A stretch of DNA of 64,000 nucleotides. Origin: Gnetum montanum. Its lineage: Eukaryota; Streptophyta; Gnetopsida; Gnetales; Gnetaceae. The notes under the pieces were generated by a model. It ran no database searches and had not been told where the DNA came from. It saw only the letters and a program-made list of their open reading frames with translations. Location: assembly GCA_015680685.1 (NCBI GenBank), contig MNCI01017521.1:19725-83724 (forward strand). The letters run 5' to 3'. A program made the position numbers and the translations under genes. Position 1 is the stretch's first letter; every line of letters begins with the position of its first letter. Positions 12,642 to 24,079 of the stretch are shown piece after piece.

Positions 12642-13260
12642 ATGGACAATTCGCCTGAGTGCACCATCATGGCCCTAGTGCAGGCTCAGTCGTCAATTAT
12701 GCAGGATTCACCATTTTTCAATTACTTGAATAACCTTTCTCCCATCAATCTAGTCAGGTCAGCACATGTTGCTCAGACTCTCTCTGAGTTGAACTTCCCT
12801 CCTCTGCTAGTAGTGTTCACATCACCTCAAGTTTCATGTTCAAAAGAATCAAGCTTCATGAAAAGGCCTTTCCAACGAGATATAGAAGATAAAGAAATCA
12901 GGATGCCATGAATGGAGAGTGAAAAAGTCCAAAATTCAGACATGAACATGTCAAGATCCAATACAGTAAATCCCCTTGATCATGTTGGAAAAGAGATAGC
13001 TTTTGATTCTTCTCTAGGAGAGAAAACCATCGGAGAGGATAAGGGTGTTGGCACATTTTTAGGTTGTAGCCCCTTCCAATATTTGTCAAATCTAGCAGAC
13101 GAAAAAAACAATGGAGACACCATGTCCAAAGAAATCTAAAACATGCACGTGTTTTCTTTGGTTGCTCCCTTGAAATGATTGTTGGAACAGAGGATAGAGG
13201 TGGGTTAAATTATGAATTTGACAACTAGAAGAAGAACTATGGAAATTGATTCTCTTACAG
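12642..13260 (+). pseudogene. TSO1-like (CPP/tesmin family) N-terminal exon, broken copy 1
   Basis: From ATG 12642 the translation contains DSPFFNYLNNLSPINLVRSA, followed by AQTLSELNFPP and VFTSPQ...KESSFMKR. This is the signature N-terminal region of plant TSO1-like proteins, nuclear DNA-binding regulators whose two CXC domains lie much further downstream. No CXC domain is present here. The frame is interrupted by TGA at 12909-12911, and an extra base near 13131 shifts it into TAA at 13137-13139. Copy 2 has intact sequence at both sites. Homology with copy 2 runs to about 13250. Upstream of the ATG the two copies share only about 15 bases, so the homology begins close to an exon edge. Confidence 0.75.
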
Positions 13261-14517
13261 AGACATCAGCAAAGCCACTAGAGGATTCAACATCAACAAG
13301 CTACTGTGTTTAGCATCCTGGCCTCCGTATATTAGGGCATTCTTAGAGATGGCACATGGTGGCAGTAACTGAACACCATGCGACAACATTTTCAAACATA
13401 GTGGCAGGGCCTTGTTTTGCAGTGGTAGTTGATATACAGTTCTGGCTGCGATCAACATAGGGTGAAATAATTTGAAATTGTTTGCAAAAATCGGGCTATT
13501 TTAGGCCTGAAGCCTTCACATTCGGAGGTGTTATAAATTCCTTAAGTGGGAGAGAAGTTATCCAAGATATTTTGGAATATCTAACTACCTATGAGACCCT
13601 ATAAAAAGGATTCAGGGGTTAGAAGAAGAAAATATCACACACTAGGTCTTGGGGGGTCTTGGAGGAAGATTGAAAAGAAGACATTGTGAAATATTGCTTG
13701 TAAGATGAGTTGCTAAAGACAAAATTTTAGCCTCTTTGTCATAGTCCTGTGAGTTATGTTTAGTTTGTATTTTTTTGAAATTGTTTAGCTAGTGGTTTAG
13801 ATAGTATCATGCTTGGCAAGTAATTTTGAGATTTTTAGATTGCTCTTATTGTTCTTGTTGCATGATAGAAAATTTCTATTAAAATTTTTCCATAGAAGAG
13901 CTTGTGTTTGAAAGCCTTAAGAGCATTTTAGTAGTGAATTTTATTATTGTGCAATGTATAAGAACTGCTATTGAGATTGTTGTAAGAGAGCCTCTACATG
14001 TAGTCAAGCCATTGAACGATTCAATAGTCAAGAGGGTTCAGAAAATCTTTGGTATTTTGATAGGACCAGAATAGCTTCTCTTATCTTTAAAGTGAATATT
14101 CGTGGTATTTCAATAAAAAATTTTCAAGTATTTTGAAGGCTCTATTGAATGTACTTGCTGACATCCATTATCTAGCCAAAATAGAGTCTCGTACGTGATA
14201 GTTTACGCAAAATTTTTTTGGATAGTATAGTGGGAATATCTTGAAGAAATTGCTTATTTAAGCCTTGGAAGTTTGAACAATTTGTAGTTATTGAATTTGG
14301 GATAGCTTTATTGCGAAGTGTTTACTCGTATCATTCTACCTTATTTAAACATTTGAGATCTTTATACAAATCTACTTTCTTGTTCTCTTCTTTCTATTTC
14401 CATTGAATCTCGCTCTATTTCTAGTTTTCTTGTGGAACTATCTCTTTCTCTGGGGAAAATTAGAAGTAGATTCACAGAGTTGTGCTCAAATTTTTTTGCA
14501 AAAATTTATTTGTTACA
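13260..14517 (+). repeat. Probable 5' LTR of element D
   Basis: The stretch ends TTTGTTACA, followed at 14520-14534 by a degraded copy of the common TGGTATCAGAGC primer site. A TATA box CTATAAAAAG lies at 13599-13608, with transcript-leader-like sequence after it. The 5' boundary was not found, and no convincing match to the sequence after 20898 (expected 3' LTR) could be made by eye, so boundaries are tentative. Confidence 0.4.
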
Positions 14518-14940
14518 AGTAGGTATTATAAGGACTTCATAGACTAGGCAATTGAACAAAATAGAAACTCTTAACAACTCACAATACTTTACAAAGTTGG
14601 CTGAATTTCTTTAAGATAATTTATTTATAGTTTAACACACAACCCAATGGTTTTATTTTTCACAACAACACACCGAAATAGCACACACACATATTCACAT
14701 TAACTACTGAGTCTGTTTGGAGGTATTTAGGCCTTGGTGTTACCAGAGACCAGCAAACACCTAAATCCTGTTCAAGGACACTCATTGGTGGTCACATCCC
14801 AAATGGTCACCAATAGTTCTTTTTGCACTAAAAGGAGGGCTAAAAATTTAGCCTCTAAGTTCAGAAGCCTTATAATTTTAGTGCATCAACCATTATTTGT
14901 CACTATAAAGGCTTAAGAAATTAAATACTATTTTTAGTTC

Positions 14941-16191
14941 ATGACCAAGAAGATTGATAGTTTGGAAAATTTCAAAGTTTCAAAAGATATTCTTGATTTT
15001 AAGACTGATTCTTCATTAGAAGAAGAACAAAAGAAAGTTTTTGAATTGGGAACAAGTAGTGGAGTGAAAACTAGAAGATCAAGAAGATCACCCATTATAT
15101 CTAGTTTATCGATTTATAAGAGAAGATCTAGAAAGTCTAAGAGTTCAACTATCCAAAGGAATAGGATGGCAAATCCTTGGCAAAGAGTTACACTATTAGG
15201 ATTTCAAAATTACAATGATATTCCTAAGGTAGTTTACAAATATTTTCCTGAGCCTTTCATTCCTGGAAAAGCTTATTTAGCTGAAGAATATATTCACATG
15301 TTTGAGTTAGCTTTAGCTCATGCAAATCTTCAACATCAAGATCAAGCTTGTAGGTTGTTTGTATCAAATTTAAAGGATATCGCTCAAATTTGGTATTCAA
15401 ACTTACCAAGTAATAGTATTAAAAGTTGGGATGACATGAAGAATCTTTTCTTGGCCTAATTTGGTAATCAATTAGATCAAAAACAACTATACTGTGGGCT
15501 GATACAAGCAAAACAAGGAGTTAAAGAGTCAATTAGAGATTTTAACATCAAGTTTCAACGAATTTGTGGACTCTTTCAAAGACAATATAGGCCATCAGAA
15601 GAAATGCTTAAAGAAACTTATCTTAAGGCTTTCAACCCCAACATTTCAATTTGGTTAAGGAGAACTCCAAACTCAACTATGCTAAATGACTACTTTACTG
15701 AAGCTATATAGTTAGAAAAACAATTGAACTTGAATCCTGAAGAAAATATTGCAATTCAAAAAAGAGAAGAAAGAGTTATGATTCCTATGAAATATTTTGC
15801 TCAATTTAAAGCTTTACCAGGTCCTTCTCATCTTAAGATAGAGCAAGAACATGAAAGAGTAGAATCTGCAAAAGGACAATTAATGAGAGATATGTCTAAC
15901 AAAATAGTGAAGCTTGAAAAATCCTTGGCAAGAGTTAATATCAAAGAAGAAAGGAAAAATAGAAAGAATAAACATCAAGACACTAAATTAGTAGAAGATG
16001 AGGATGAAATTGACATTATTATGTCCAACTTTCTTGATATTGAATCTGATAATGAGTTATCTAGTGTTCATTATGCAAGTAAATCTTCTAACAATGGATC
16101 TAGCAATACTTCTTCTCTATCAAGTTCTAAAGAATATATGTCTTCAGATAAAGAATGCAATAACAATGAGGAAAATGGATATAATCTTTGA
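14941..16191 (+). pseudogene. gag of element D
   Basis: After a charged N-terminus (Ser/Arg/Lys-rich to about residue 75), the capsid core begins near 15165: NPWQRVTLLGFQNYNDIP, then EYIHMFELALAHANLQHQDQ and IWYSNLPSNSIKSWDDMKNL. This is the Retrotrans_gag pattern in which a Trp-Tyr pair precedes a SW..F motif. A TAA at 15457-15459 follows LFLA (usually F at this point). The frame continues through QAKQGVKESIRDFNIKFQ and RRTPNSTM to a TAG near 15709. The C-terminal part (15724-16191) is Glu/Lys-rich with a Ser-rich tail. No zinc knuckle is visible. Confidence 0.8.
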
Positions 16192-16199
16192 TCTAAGGA

Positions 16200-17082
16200 A
16201 AGACTAACTACTTATAGACCCCCAAATGTTATTACTAATCCATCTACTAGGAGAAAAGCTTTTGATCCAAATAGGAGAGATAAGAATAAAGGTAAAGACA
16301 ATCAAGTAGAGCAAAGCACTCCAAATTAGTATTTTAATAAATGGATAAAGAAACTAAGCTTTATTGGTGATGGAGAGTATGTTCTGATTAAATACCTCAA
16401 ACATGTCAAGGCCAATATTAGCTTTTATCAATTGCTTCAAATAGGAGATTAGCAAAGAAAGGCTTTAGAGTTCATTAAATGTAAAAGGAGAGTTAGAGAA
16501 TCAGAGTTAAGTTATGTATCTAATGATGATGAGAAATTAAAGACCTCGCATGATAAGGAAGCTCCTCCTTTTCTTTTGACAATGAAATTAAAGGATAAAT
16601 ACTTACACAATTGTTTGATTGATTCTGGAGCTACGTTTACTATAATGCCATTGTCTATATGTAAGAAACTTGGTTTGATTCCTGAAAAATTAAATAAAAA
16701 GATTGTTCAACTGGATAAAAGTAGAGTAAATATTGTGGGTCAATTACCAAATATTGTATTGGAAATTGCTTCCGAACCCCACGTCAGAAGTAGAGTAACT
16801 ATTCAAGTGGTAGATATATCAGATTCACATAGTCTCTTATTAAGTAGAAGTTGGAGCAAGAATTTCTCAAGTTACATATCAACAGATTATTCTCACATGT
16901 GGCTACCGTGGAAAGGAGAACCAAATCAAATATGCATCTATAGTAAACCTTTGATGATTGATAACATTACTTCAAATGGAAAAAGTAAAATGGTTGAAAA
17001 AGGAGGTGTTGAAAAGAAAATTTGTACACTCCAAGAAAATTATAGTTCTGAAAAAGAACAATCAAAGAATGAGGATAAATGA
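16200..17082 (+). pseudogene. Aspartic protease region of element D
   Basis: The LIDSGATFTIMP loop at about 16615-16650 carries the DSGA catalytic triad of retropepsins. It is followed by LPNIVLEIASEP and a hydrophobic SHSLLLSRSW stretch equivalent to the ILGRPW block. The upstream linker (16200-16570) has stops at about 16327 and 16450. The frame stops at TGA 17080-17082 directly before the RNase H domain and stays in the same frame, so this stop is probably a mutation. Confidence 0.8.
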
Positions 17083-17600
17083 GAGTTATACTTTGATGGT
17101 TCATGTAATTCAAAAGGTGTAGGAGTTAGTATAGTTATATTTAGAAATGATTCACCTGAAATTCTTAAAGCAATTCATCTATCTTTCTTCTGTACTAACA
17201 ACAAAGCTAAGTATGAAGCTTTATGTATTGGTATAAGAATAGCTCTAGACAAAAAGATCAAAGTAATCACTATAAAAGGAGACTCAAGATTACTTTGTGA
17301 ACAAGTAAAGGCTAACTGTGTAGTAAAGAGCTCATTCTTAAGACCTTATAAGCAACTTGCTTGTAAGATGTTAGATCAGTTTCAACATTGCTGAATAAAG
17401 CATATAAATAGAGCAAAGAATCTTATAGCAGATGATTTGGCAAAGGCAGCTTCAACATTGGATATGCAAATAATAGAAAGTTACAAAGATGTAATGGTTG
17501 AAGAAGAATATCAGCCATCAGTACTAGATAATATAAGACATTTACAAGTATTTGAAGTTGATGATCAAGTACTAAGATTTATGAAAAACAAATAAGAATT
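17083..17600 (+). pseudogene. RNase H (plant/archaeal-type) domain of element D, upstream of RT
   Basis: The translation begins LYFDGSCNSKGVGVSIV (first Asp), then NNKAKYEALCIGIRIAL (Glu), TIKGDSRLLCEQ (second Asp) and INRAKNLIADDLAKAAS (last Asp). These are the four catalytic positions of an RNase HI fold in the form seen in the extra RNase H of Tat elements. One in-frame TGA occurs near 17392. This domain lies between protease and RT, whereas the ordinary gypsy RNase H of this element is in its normal place after RT (18700-19140). It would degrade RNA in RNA:DNA hybrids during reverse transcription. Confidence 0.75.
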
Positions 17601-17622
17601 TGAGGGTCAACTAATACCCGAA

Positions 17623-19150
17623 ATGTCATCAAACTCCAAAGCTAATTTCATTTTGAAAAGGATGATTGACTTGGAATATGATTTCAAGAAAAATTTACTT
17701 CTTGGAAAGGATATACAAAACCCACATAGTCAAGCTTTCAAGGTAGTGAATTTTGGATTAGACAGGATGCCAAAGATGTTGAATGTTACAAAGGGAAGAG
17801 ATCCGAGTTTCAAGAAAAACTTGTTAACATGTCTAAAAAATAATTTGGACAATTTTTCTTGGTCTTATGATGATCTTAAAGCTTTTAGACTAGATGTGAT
17901 GACACATAAAATTCCTTTAATAGAAGGTTGTAAAATAGTCAAGTAAAAAAAAAAAAGAAATTTAATCAATCATTTGAACCAGCTATGGAAGCCGAAACCA
18001 AGAAGTTGTTGCAAGCACGAATCATATATCCCATACGATATTCAACATGGCTTGCTAACCTTGTTGTAGTGAGAAATAAAAATGGTGATATAAGGCTTTG
18101 TGTAGACTTTAGAAATCTAAATGATGCCTCAAAAAAGGATAAGTATCCACTTCCAAGAATTGATAAGATGCTAATTAAAGTTTTAGGTTGTCAAGTATAT
18201 TCTTTCTTAGATGGTTTCTCAGGTTATAATCAAATCGTGGTAGATAATAATGATAAATATAAAACAACATTTATCACCAAATGGGGAAATTTCACTTACC
18301 AAAGAATGCCATTTCGATTGTCAAACGCTAGAGCTACTTTCCAAAGAGCAATGGATTTAGCTTTTAAGGATTTATTAGGAAAGTTCATGGTGGTTTATTT
18401 GGATGATATTACAATATTCTCAAGAAAATAAGAATATCATATTAATTATCTCCAACAAGTTTTCGACAGATGTCATGAGTTTGGTATTTCATTAAATCCT
18501 AAGAAGTGTATCTTTGGGGTTAGATTTGGAAGCCTATTAGGCCATGTGATATGTCAAGAAGGAATTGCCATAGAAAATTCCTGAATCTAAGAAGTACAGA
18601 ATATTGAGCATCCCACAAGTAAGAAATCTCTTAGATCTTTCTTTGGAAAGATAAACTTTGTGAAAAAGTTCATCCCCGGGTTTACTGAAATTACCAAGCC
18701 TTTGATGCATATGCTAAAAAAGGATGTCCAAGTAGAGAAAACACCAGAATCAGAGAGAGCTTTATTAGAAATTAAAAATGCTATACAAGAGGCTCCATAT
18801 TTGGTGAAGCCTAGGCTTAAAGAAAATTTTTGGTTGTATTCTTTTGCTTCGAATGATTCTATTTCTACTTTTTAACACAAAAAGATGATGAGGGTTAAGA
18901 TGAACCAATTGGATCTTTTGGGTATCAGTTGAAAGGTTCAGAATTACATTATTCAGACTTAGAGAAACAAGCATTTGCAATCATCAAAGCACTTCAACAT
19001 TTTAAATATTATTTGGAAAGTTCATTAGTCCACATTATGCTAATTGAACCTGCAGTTAAGTGATTCCTAGCCCAAAATGAGATTGGATGAAAAAAAGGAA
19101 AATGGCTTATAAAGTTGCAAAGTTTCAAATTTTCATTGGAAATATGCAAA
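17623..19150 (+). pseudogene. Reverse transcriptase and gypsy RNase H of element D
   Basis: A linker ORF (17623-17946) is followed by an A-run near 17945-17958 that breaks the frame. RT blocks are ARIIYPIRYSTWLANLVVVR, RLCVDFRNLNDAS, FLDGFSGYNQI, TTFITKWGNFTYQRMPFRLS and the catalytic VYLDDITIFS box near 18395-18425. TAA at 18429 and more stops follow, then the thumb (NPKKCIFGVRFG, KINFVKKFIPGFTEITKPL) and RNase H traces (LHYSDLEKQAFAIIKALQHF in another frame). The YLDD form of the active site is common in Ty3/gypsy elements. Dead copy. Confidence 0.85.
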
Positions 19151-19179
19151 AAAAATTAAGGGAATGGGATTAGCCAAGT

Positions 19180-19760
19180 TAATGACTAGAGAAAGTGAAG
19201 CATGTACACTTGACACCCATGAAGAGAATTGGTATGATGAAATTCTCAAATTTCTTAATACAAGGAAAATCCCAGATAATTTAACTGCAAGTCAATAGAG
19301 AGCTTTCTTCTAAAGAGCACGAAGATTTGTTGTCAAAGATGGTATATTATATAGAAAGAATTTTTGAGGGGTTTTATTGGAATGTGTTCATAATGATTAA
19401 ATTAGTTTCATTTTGGAACAATTTCATGATCATTTGAATTTATTTTATGAATCCCCTAAGTCGACTATGCAACATATNGTGGATAAAGCAAGGAATGATT
19501 TGTTACAGAATACCTCTCAACTTAAAATATGGTTTGATAGGAAAGCTCTAAAAAGAACTTTCAAGATAAGGGACTTTGTCCTATTATGGAATATGAAGAA
19601 ACCGAATAAATTTACACCGATGTGGATTAGTCCATTTCAAATTACAAGGGAATTGTTAGAGGATACTTACAAATTATCAACTTTGAATGACATGGAATTG
19701 CAATTTCCATAAAATGTTTTGCATATAAAACATTATTTTGGACAATTGCATACAACTTGA
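19180..19760 (+). pseudogene. Truncated integrase of element D (catalytic core missing)
   Basis: The N-terminal region (VVKDGILYRKNF, LLECVHND, then EQFHDHLN near 19415) leads almost directly into the C-terminal part: KARNDLLQNTSQLKIWFDRK, FKIRDFVLLWNMKKPNKFTP and LSTLNDMELQFP. The D,D35E core of about 150 residues that should lie between is absent. The frame ends near 19712, with NVLHIKHYF-like sequence just beyond. One N is present at 19478. Without the core this integrase could not join DNA. Confidence 0.75.
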
Positions 19761-20189
19761 AGATATCCTTACACAAAGTAATATATGTATATACTATTAG
19801 GTATAATATTACTAAGAGTATAGTATTAATTATTATGTTTAATAATGCTATTCGCACATAGTTAGATTAGTGGATAGTATATTATAATAATAAATATATT
19901 TAGGATAAATATATTTAAATTATAAATTAGTTTTATAAGTTAATTCCTACAAGTGAGATAAGTGGAATCTTACAAGTGTGACAAGTGGAGAAGGTGACTC
20001 ATCCACCACTTAGTGAGGATTTTGACAAGTGGTTAGAATGCACAAAAGAGAGAAAATTGGTTGAAGACTCTTAGAGTGAATTTTAAATTTCTAGTTACTA
20101 TAAAAACAGGATTAGGTTACCTAGGATTTACTCATCTTCCAATTCAAGTTGAGTAGAGAAAGTAAGAAAGAGCTAATTTAAAAGAGAAG

Positions 20190-20692
20190 ATGGATTTTGG
20201 GAGAACAATGAGAAAGCCTTTCATTCCTTATGTAATGGGATGTTGCCCAGAACATGTGTTAAAGGCTTACTTGAAAGCTAGAGCATGTGGAGCACCTAAA
20301 GAGGGTCCTTTCATGGCTTGGTTGGTTAATGAATTCTTATTCCTCACAAGAGGTTTAGTGATAGAATCAAATATTTGGGGATAATATCAAAACTGAACTC
20401 GAGAAGAGGAGAGGGAAGAAGAACAACCAATCAATGAAGATTCATGGGAAGAAGCCTTTGTGTCCCAAGAAGAAGAGGAAGGACCCAATTGGGAAGAATA
20501 GAAGGATTCATCTGCGAAAAAAATGAGAATATTGTTGAAGAAAAAGTTCAAGCAGATCAAGTTGAAAACTCCACCAAGCCAGAAAACAACAAAATAGCCT
20601 TCATCACATTAGAAATTGCCTATGAGAAAGTTAGAGATATGAGAATTCCTACCAGAGTAACCCTCACAATTCTATTCCCATCTCAAGAATAG
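20190..20692 (+). pseudogene. Unrecognised 3' ORF region of element D
   Basis: An ORF from ATG 20190 (GCCPEHVLKAYLKARACGAP near its middle) stops at 20384, and Glu-rich coding-like sequence continues to about 20690 in more than one frame. It lies between integrase and the polypurine tract, where some plant gypsy elements carry extra ORFs. I do not recognise the product. The translation is compositionally protein-like, but no family motif is evident. Confidence 0.35.
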
Positions 20693-20883
20693 TCTATGAA
20701 TAAAGGACTTGATAATGTACAGTTTGTTGTTTTCTAGAAATGAGGTTTTTATACCACCACACCTTATGTTTGATGAAATTTTTCCTCCAAAAATATTTAT
20801 CTATTTAGCTATAAAAATTCAATAAAAGTTTCAATACAATTCAGTTTTAAAATGAGGCTTGCATAAATTTCTTTAAGCCTTTT

Positions 20884-20897
20884 AAAGGGGGCAGAAA
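20884..20897 (+). other. Polypurine tract of element D
   Basis: AAAGGGGGCAGAAA is followed directly by TGTTGGCAC, the likely first bases of the 3' LTR. The LTR extent after 20898 could not be defined; sequence through about 21360 shows no other feature. Confidence 0.5.
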
Positions 20898-21359
20898 TGT
20901 TGGCACATTTTGGCCATTTCATGGAACAGAGATATGGGACGATTGAGACCTTCAAATGGCAAGATGTAGGTTGAAAAGGTATTGATTCCTGTCATTTGTT
21001 TTCATTAGCTAAAAAGGATTGGATGAAAAGATGGAATGATAAACAATGAGTAGGAGCTATCCGTAGGAAAAAAGTGGTAGAAAAGAGTGTTTTAGACTAT
21101 CGGATATTTGTTCAAAGCATCCACGCTCTATCTAAAATAATTTCGAAAGAATTTCAAAAGAATAATGCTTGAACTTACCAAAGATTCATGTAAGTTATTG
21201 TGCAGTGATGAAACATAGAATTTTTCGCTTATACCTTGTACATTGACCAAGATTTGATTTGACTAACGGAAGCCAGTTACATAGAAAAGTAATGCAAATA
21301 TCGATGAAAACCAATTCTTCACTGAGATAATATTATGGTCACTTTGCTTAGACTTTGGC

Positions 21360-22350
21360 TTGGGGCTGTTCCCACCTCTGCTGCCTCAATCAATTATCTG
21401 CAACTTAGTGATGTCACTCTACTTTCACCACTGTTGCCATTTTCATTCTGTTGTTGAAGTAGCACAACACTTTTAGTTTAGTCGAAGCACAAAATGTAGA
21501 GATGCTGTGAAAGCTGCCGATGCGTTCCAGATTGAGGTAAGCATTTATAAGCCAGCAACATCTACTACTACTACCACTTCTTCATCATCTTGAACCACCA
21601 TTGTGTTTTTTTCATAGGATCGTTCCCAATTTTCGCCGGTTGTTTTTGCAAGAAAAAATGGACAATTCACCTGAGCACACCATCATGGCCCTAGCGCAGG
21701 CTCAGTCGTTGATTACATAGGATTTGACATTTTTCAATTACTTGAATAACCTTTCTCCCATCAATCTAGTCAAGTTAGCACATGTTGGTCAGACTCTCTC
21801 TGAGTTGAACTTCCCTCCTCCGCCAGCAGTGTTCACATCACCTCAAGTTTTATGTTCAAAAGAATCAAGCTTCATGAAAAGGCCTTCCCAACGGGATATA
21901 GAAGATAAAGAAATCAAAATGCCACAAATGCAGAGTAACAAAGTCCAAAATTTCACCATGAACATGTCAAGTTCCAATACAGTAAATCCCCTTGATCATG
22001 TTGGAAAAGAGATAGCTTTTGATTCTTCTCCAGGAGAGAAAACCATTGGAGAGGATAAGGGCGTTGGCACAGTTTTTGGTTGTAGCCCCTCCCAATATTT
22101 GTCACATCCAGTAGACGAACAAAACAATGGAGACACCACGTCCAAAGAATCTAAAACATGCACATATTTGCTTTGGTTGCTCCCTTGAAATGCTTGTTGG
22201 AACAGAGGATAGAGGTGGGTTAAATTGTGAATTTGACAACTGGAAGAAGAACTATGGAAATAAATTGTGAATGTTGTGGAGTCTTTTCTGACTTACAATC
22301 CTCGTGCATCACATGAAGATGCTTCAAGTCATATCAGAAGATATGTGCCG
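21360..22350 (+). pseudogene. TSO1-like (CPP/tesmin family) N-terminal exon, broken copy 2, with 5' UTR intron
   Basis: ATG at 21658 opens the same N-terminal region as copy 1 (FFNYLNNLSPINLVKLAHV, then SELNFPPPPAVFTSPQ and KESSFMKRPSQRDIEDKEI). Codon 21 is TAG where copy 1 has CAG (21718-21720), so this copy is also broken. The frame then runs to TGA at 22186-22188, with coding-like sequence continuing in another frame (ICFGCSLEMLVGTEDRGG, then FDNWKKNYGN). A TTTTTTCATAG acceptor lies 40 bases before the ATG, and a GTAAGC donor-like site near 21535 suggests a 5' UTR intron. That makes this a genomic rather than processed copy. No CXC domain follows before element A begins. Confidence 0.7.
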
Positions 22351-22621
22351 TACTGAAGGAAATAAATTTATGGTACTTTCAAGAAGATAGCGTACCTATG
22401 GACTGCAAGATATTTTGTTATAATATTTCTAGAGTTATTTTCTTTGCCTTGCATATGGTAGATGGTTATACTTACACAAGGATTATAATAAGGGAGAAAA
22501 TGACTAAGATTCTTCTTCTCCCTGCATGATGATTTTTATCACTGATCCTCAAGGGCTTTTGTGGCTTTATGACTTTACATGTTAGACTCTTTTGTCCTGA
22601 CTAAATTTGGGAAGATCTTAT

Positions 22622-24012
22622 TGAAACACCACAAAAATCTGAGCTTAGTACTTCCTTGGGACCCGCAGACAACCACGGTGACATCTAGTATCAAACATGG
22701 CAACTTCAAAGCTCAAGATGCTTGGTTTTCACTAAGTATGCAACGTATACGCCCAGCGTACATGCCTAGCATACATGCCCAACACTGATGTGTATGCCCA
22801 ACATGGGATTCTAAAGACAGCATGGAAATGACACTCCAGAGTAAGACTTGGTACAAGGCATCAACTCACAGGAACAGAGCAATTAGTAGGTGACATCATG
22901 GGCTCCAGAAGGATGAATTTTGGTCTCAAAATCATGTACTTTGGAGTTCATACACAGAGCATGTGCATCTTGCACGCCAGCATAGATGCTCAGCATAAAC
23001 GCCCAGCGTATACGCCCAACATGTGTATCCTGCACGCTAAGCATATACACCCAGTGTATACGCCTAGCATAGACAATGTGTACACCCAGTATACCAATCA
23101 AAGCTCTCCAGAACCATGACAGATCAAGGCCAACCAAGCTGGACATCCATAGGCAACATTATCGTGACATCCAAATGCAAATCCAAGCGTCGAATGACTT
23201 CTTTTGTTCTAGTCAAGTTTATATGCCAAGTTCACACACCCAACGTGTATACGCCAGTGTATAGCACTGTACGCTAGCATACAACAGTATGTGCTACCAT
23301 ACAACATGCTATACACTTGTAAAATTTCATTCTTTCGCATTTGGTCAACACACCACATGTCACCCAACCAGAGAGTTGATCACCTCGCAGCCAATCATTC
23401 CCCCTTAGATCCAAGTCTAATGTCTAAACCCATATAAAAGCCGTGATTTTTGACTAGATCAGGGTTCGAAAAATTGAAGGCATCTTGGCAAAAATCAGGA
23501 TAGACCACACTAAGCAAATTGATAACCCTACATCCTATACGCTGGACCTCAACCCTGCATGCTGAACATATAGCCTCTACGCTGTGCCTGTAGTTTGAAC
23601 CAGCATGTTGTCAAACCCTTGCATTCACTGGGGCTCTTCGTCCGCCTTGTGTCACATCCACAACTGCGTTAAGACCGGTGCATTGTAACTTCCATTATGC
23701 AATGACATTACCACATTTTTGCTAAGATTTGTTATAGTTTTATTGTTCATTCTTGTATGCTCATCATTTACATTCTTGTATGTTTAAATTTAGTTTCACA
23801 TTAGTTATGTTGTTTACATATAACCTGGTGTACAATATATCAGTATATGCTCGGGGAAATCCTTGTCTGATCCGCGTGCGGACCACTCAAGGTACTCTAC
23901 CTTCATTAATTCCAGCTTGCCCTCAAGCGAAGGTAGGGTCTTCTATGCTTGTCCGGGGATCTCCTAGTCTCTGTTTCATTCCAGCCGAAGACCGACGATT
24001 TCGGACAATACA
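22622..24012 (+). repeat. 5' LTR of element A
   Basis: Starts TGAAACACCACAAAA and ends near GGACAATACA, matching on the opposite strand both LTRs of element B (TGAAACACC ... GGTGGTACA). Length is about 1391 bp. It contains degenerate GCGTATACGC motifs at 22740-22800 and 22970-23300, upstream of a TATA box at 23431-23440. The final 170 bases (GGACCACTCAAGGTACTC onward) align almost base for base with B's U5. It is the oldest looking of the family LTRs here. Confidence 0.88.
23431..23440 (+). promoter_or_regulatory. TATA box in element A's LTR
   Basis: CATATAAAAG, placed downstream of the palindromic-motif zone as in element B's LTRs (25434-25446 and 41891-41900). Confidence 0.6.
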
Positions 24013-24017
24013 GATAA

Positions 24018-24036
24018 TGGTGTTAGAAGGAGGGCT
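24018..24036 (+). other. Primer-binding site of element A
   Basis: TGGTGTTAGAAGGAGGGCT, five bases after the LTR. Element B has TAGCGCTAGAAGGAGGGCC at the same spacing, so the ancestral site began TGGCGCTAGAAGGAGGGC. I could not match it to a particular tRNA with certainty. Confidence 0.7.
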
Positions 24037-24079
24037 GACTGCCTAAACTTACCCTAATTTTATTAAACTCATCTCTAAC

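Larger units (their letters stand above)
14518..20897 (+). mobile_element. Element D: decayed Ty3/gypsy retrotransposon, RNase H before RT
   Basis: Plus-strand order is PBS remnant (14520-14534, initiator tRNA-Met type), gag (14941-16191), protease (16576-17082), an RNase H domain (17083-17600), RT (17985-18600), a second RNase H (18700-19140), a truncated integrase (19200-19760), a 3' ORF region, and a polypurine tract (20884-20897, AAAGGGGGCAGAAA) followed by TGTTGGCAC as the possible start of the 3' LTR. Many stops and a missing integrase core show that it is inactive. The RNase H placement is unusual and is treated under findings. Confidence 0.8.
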
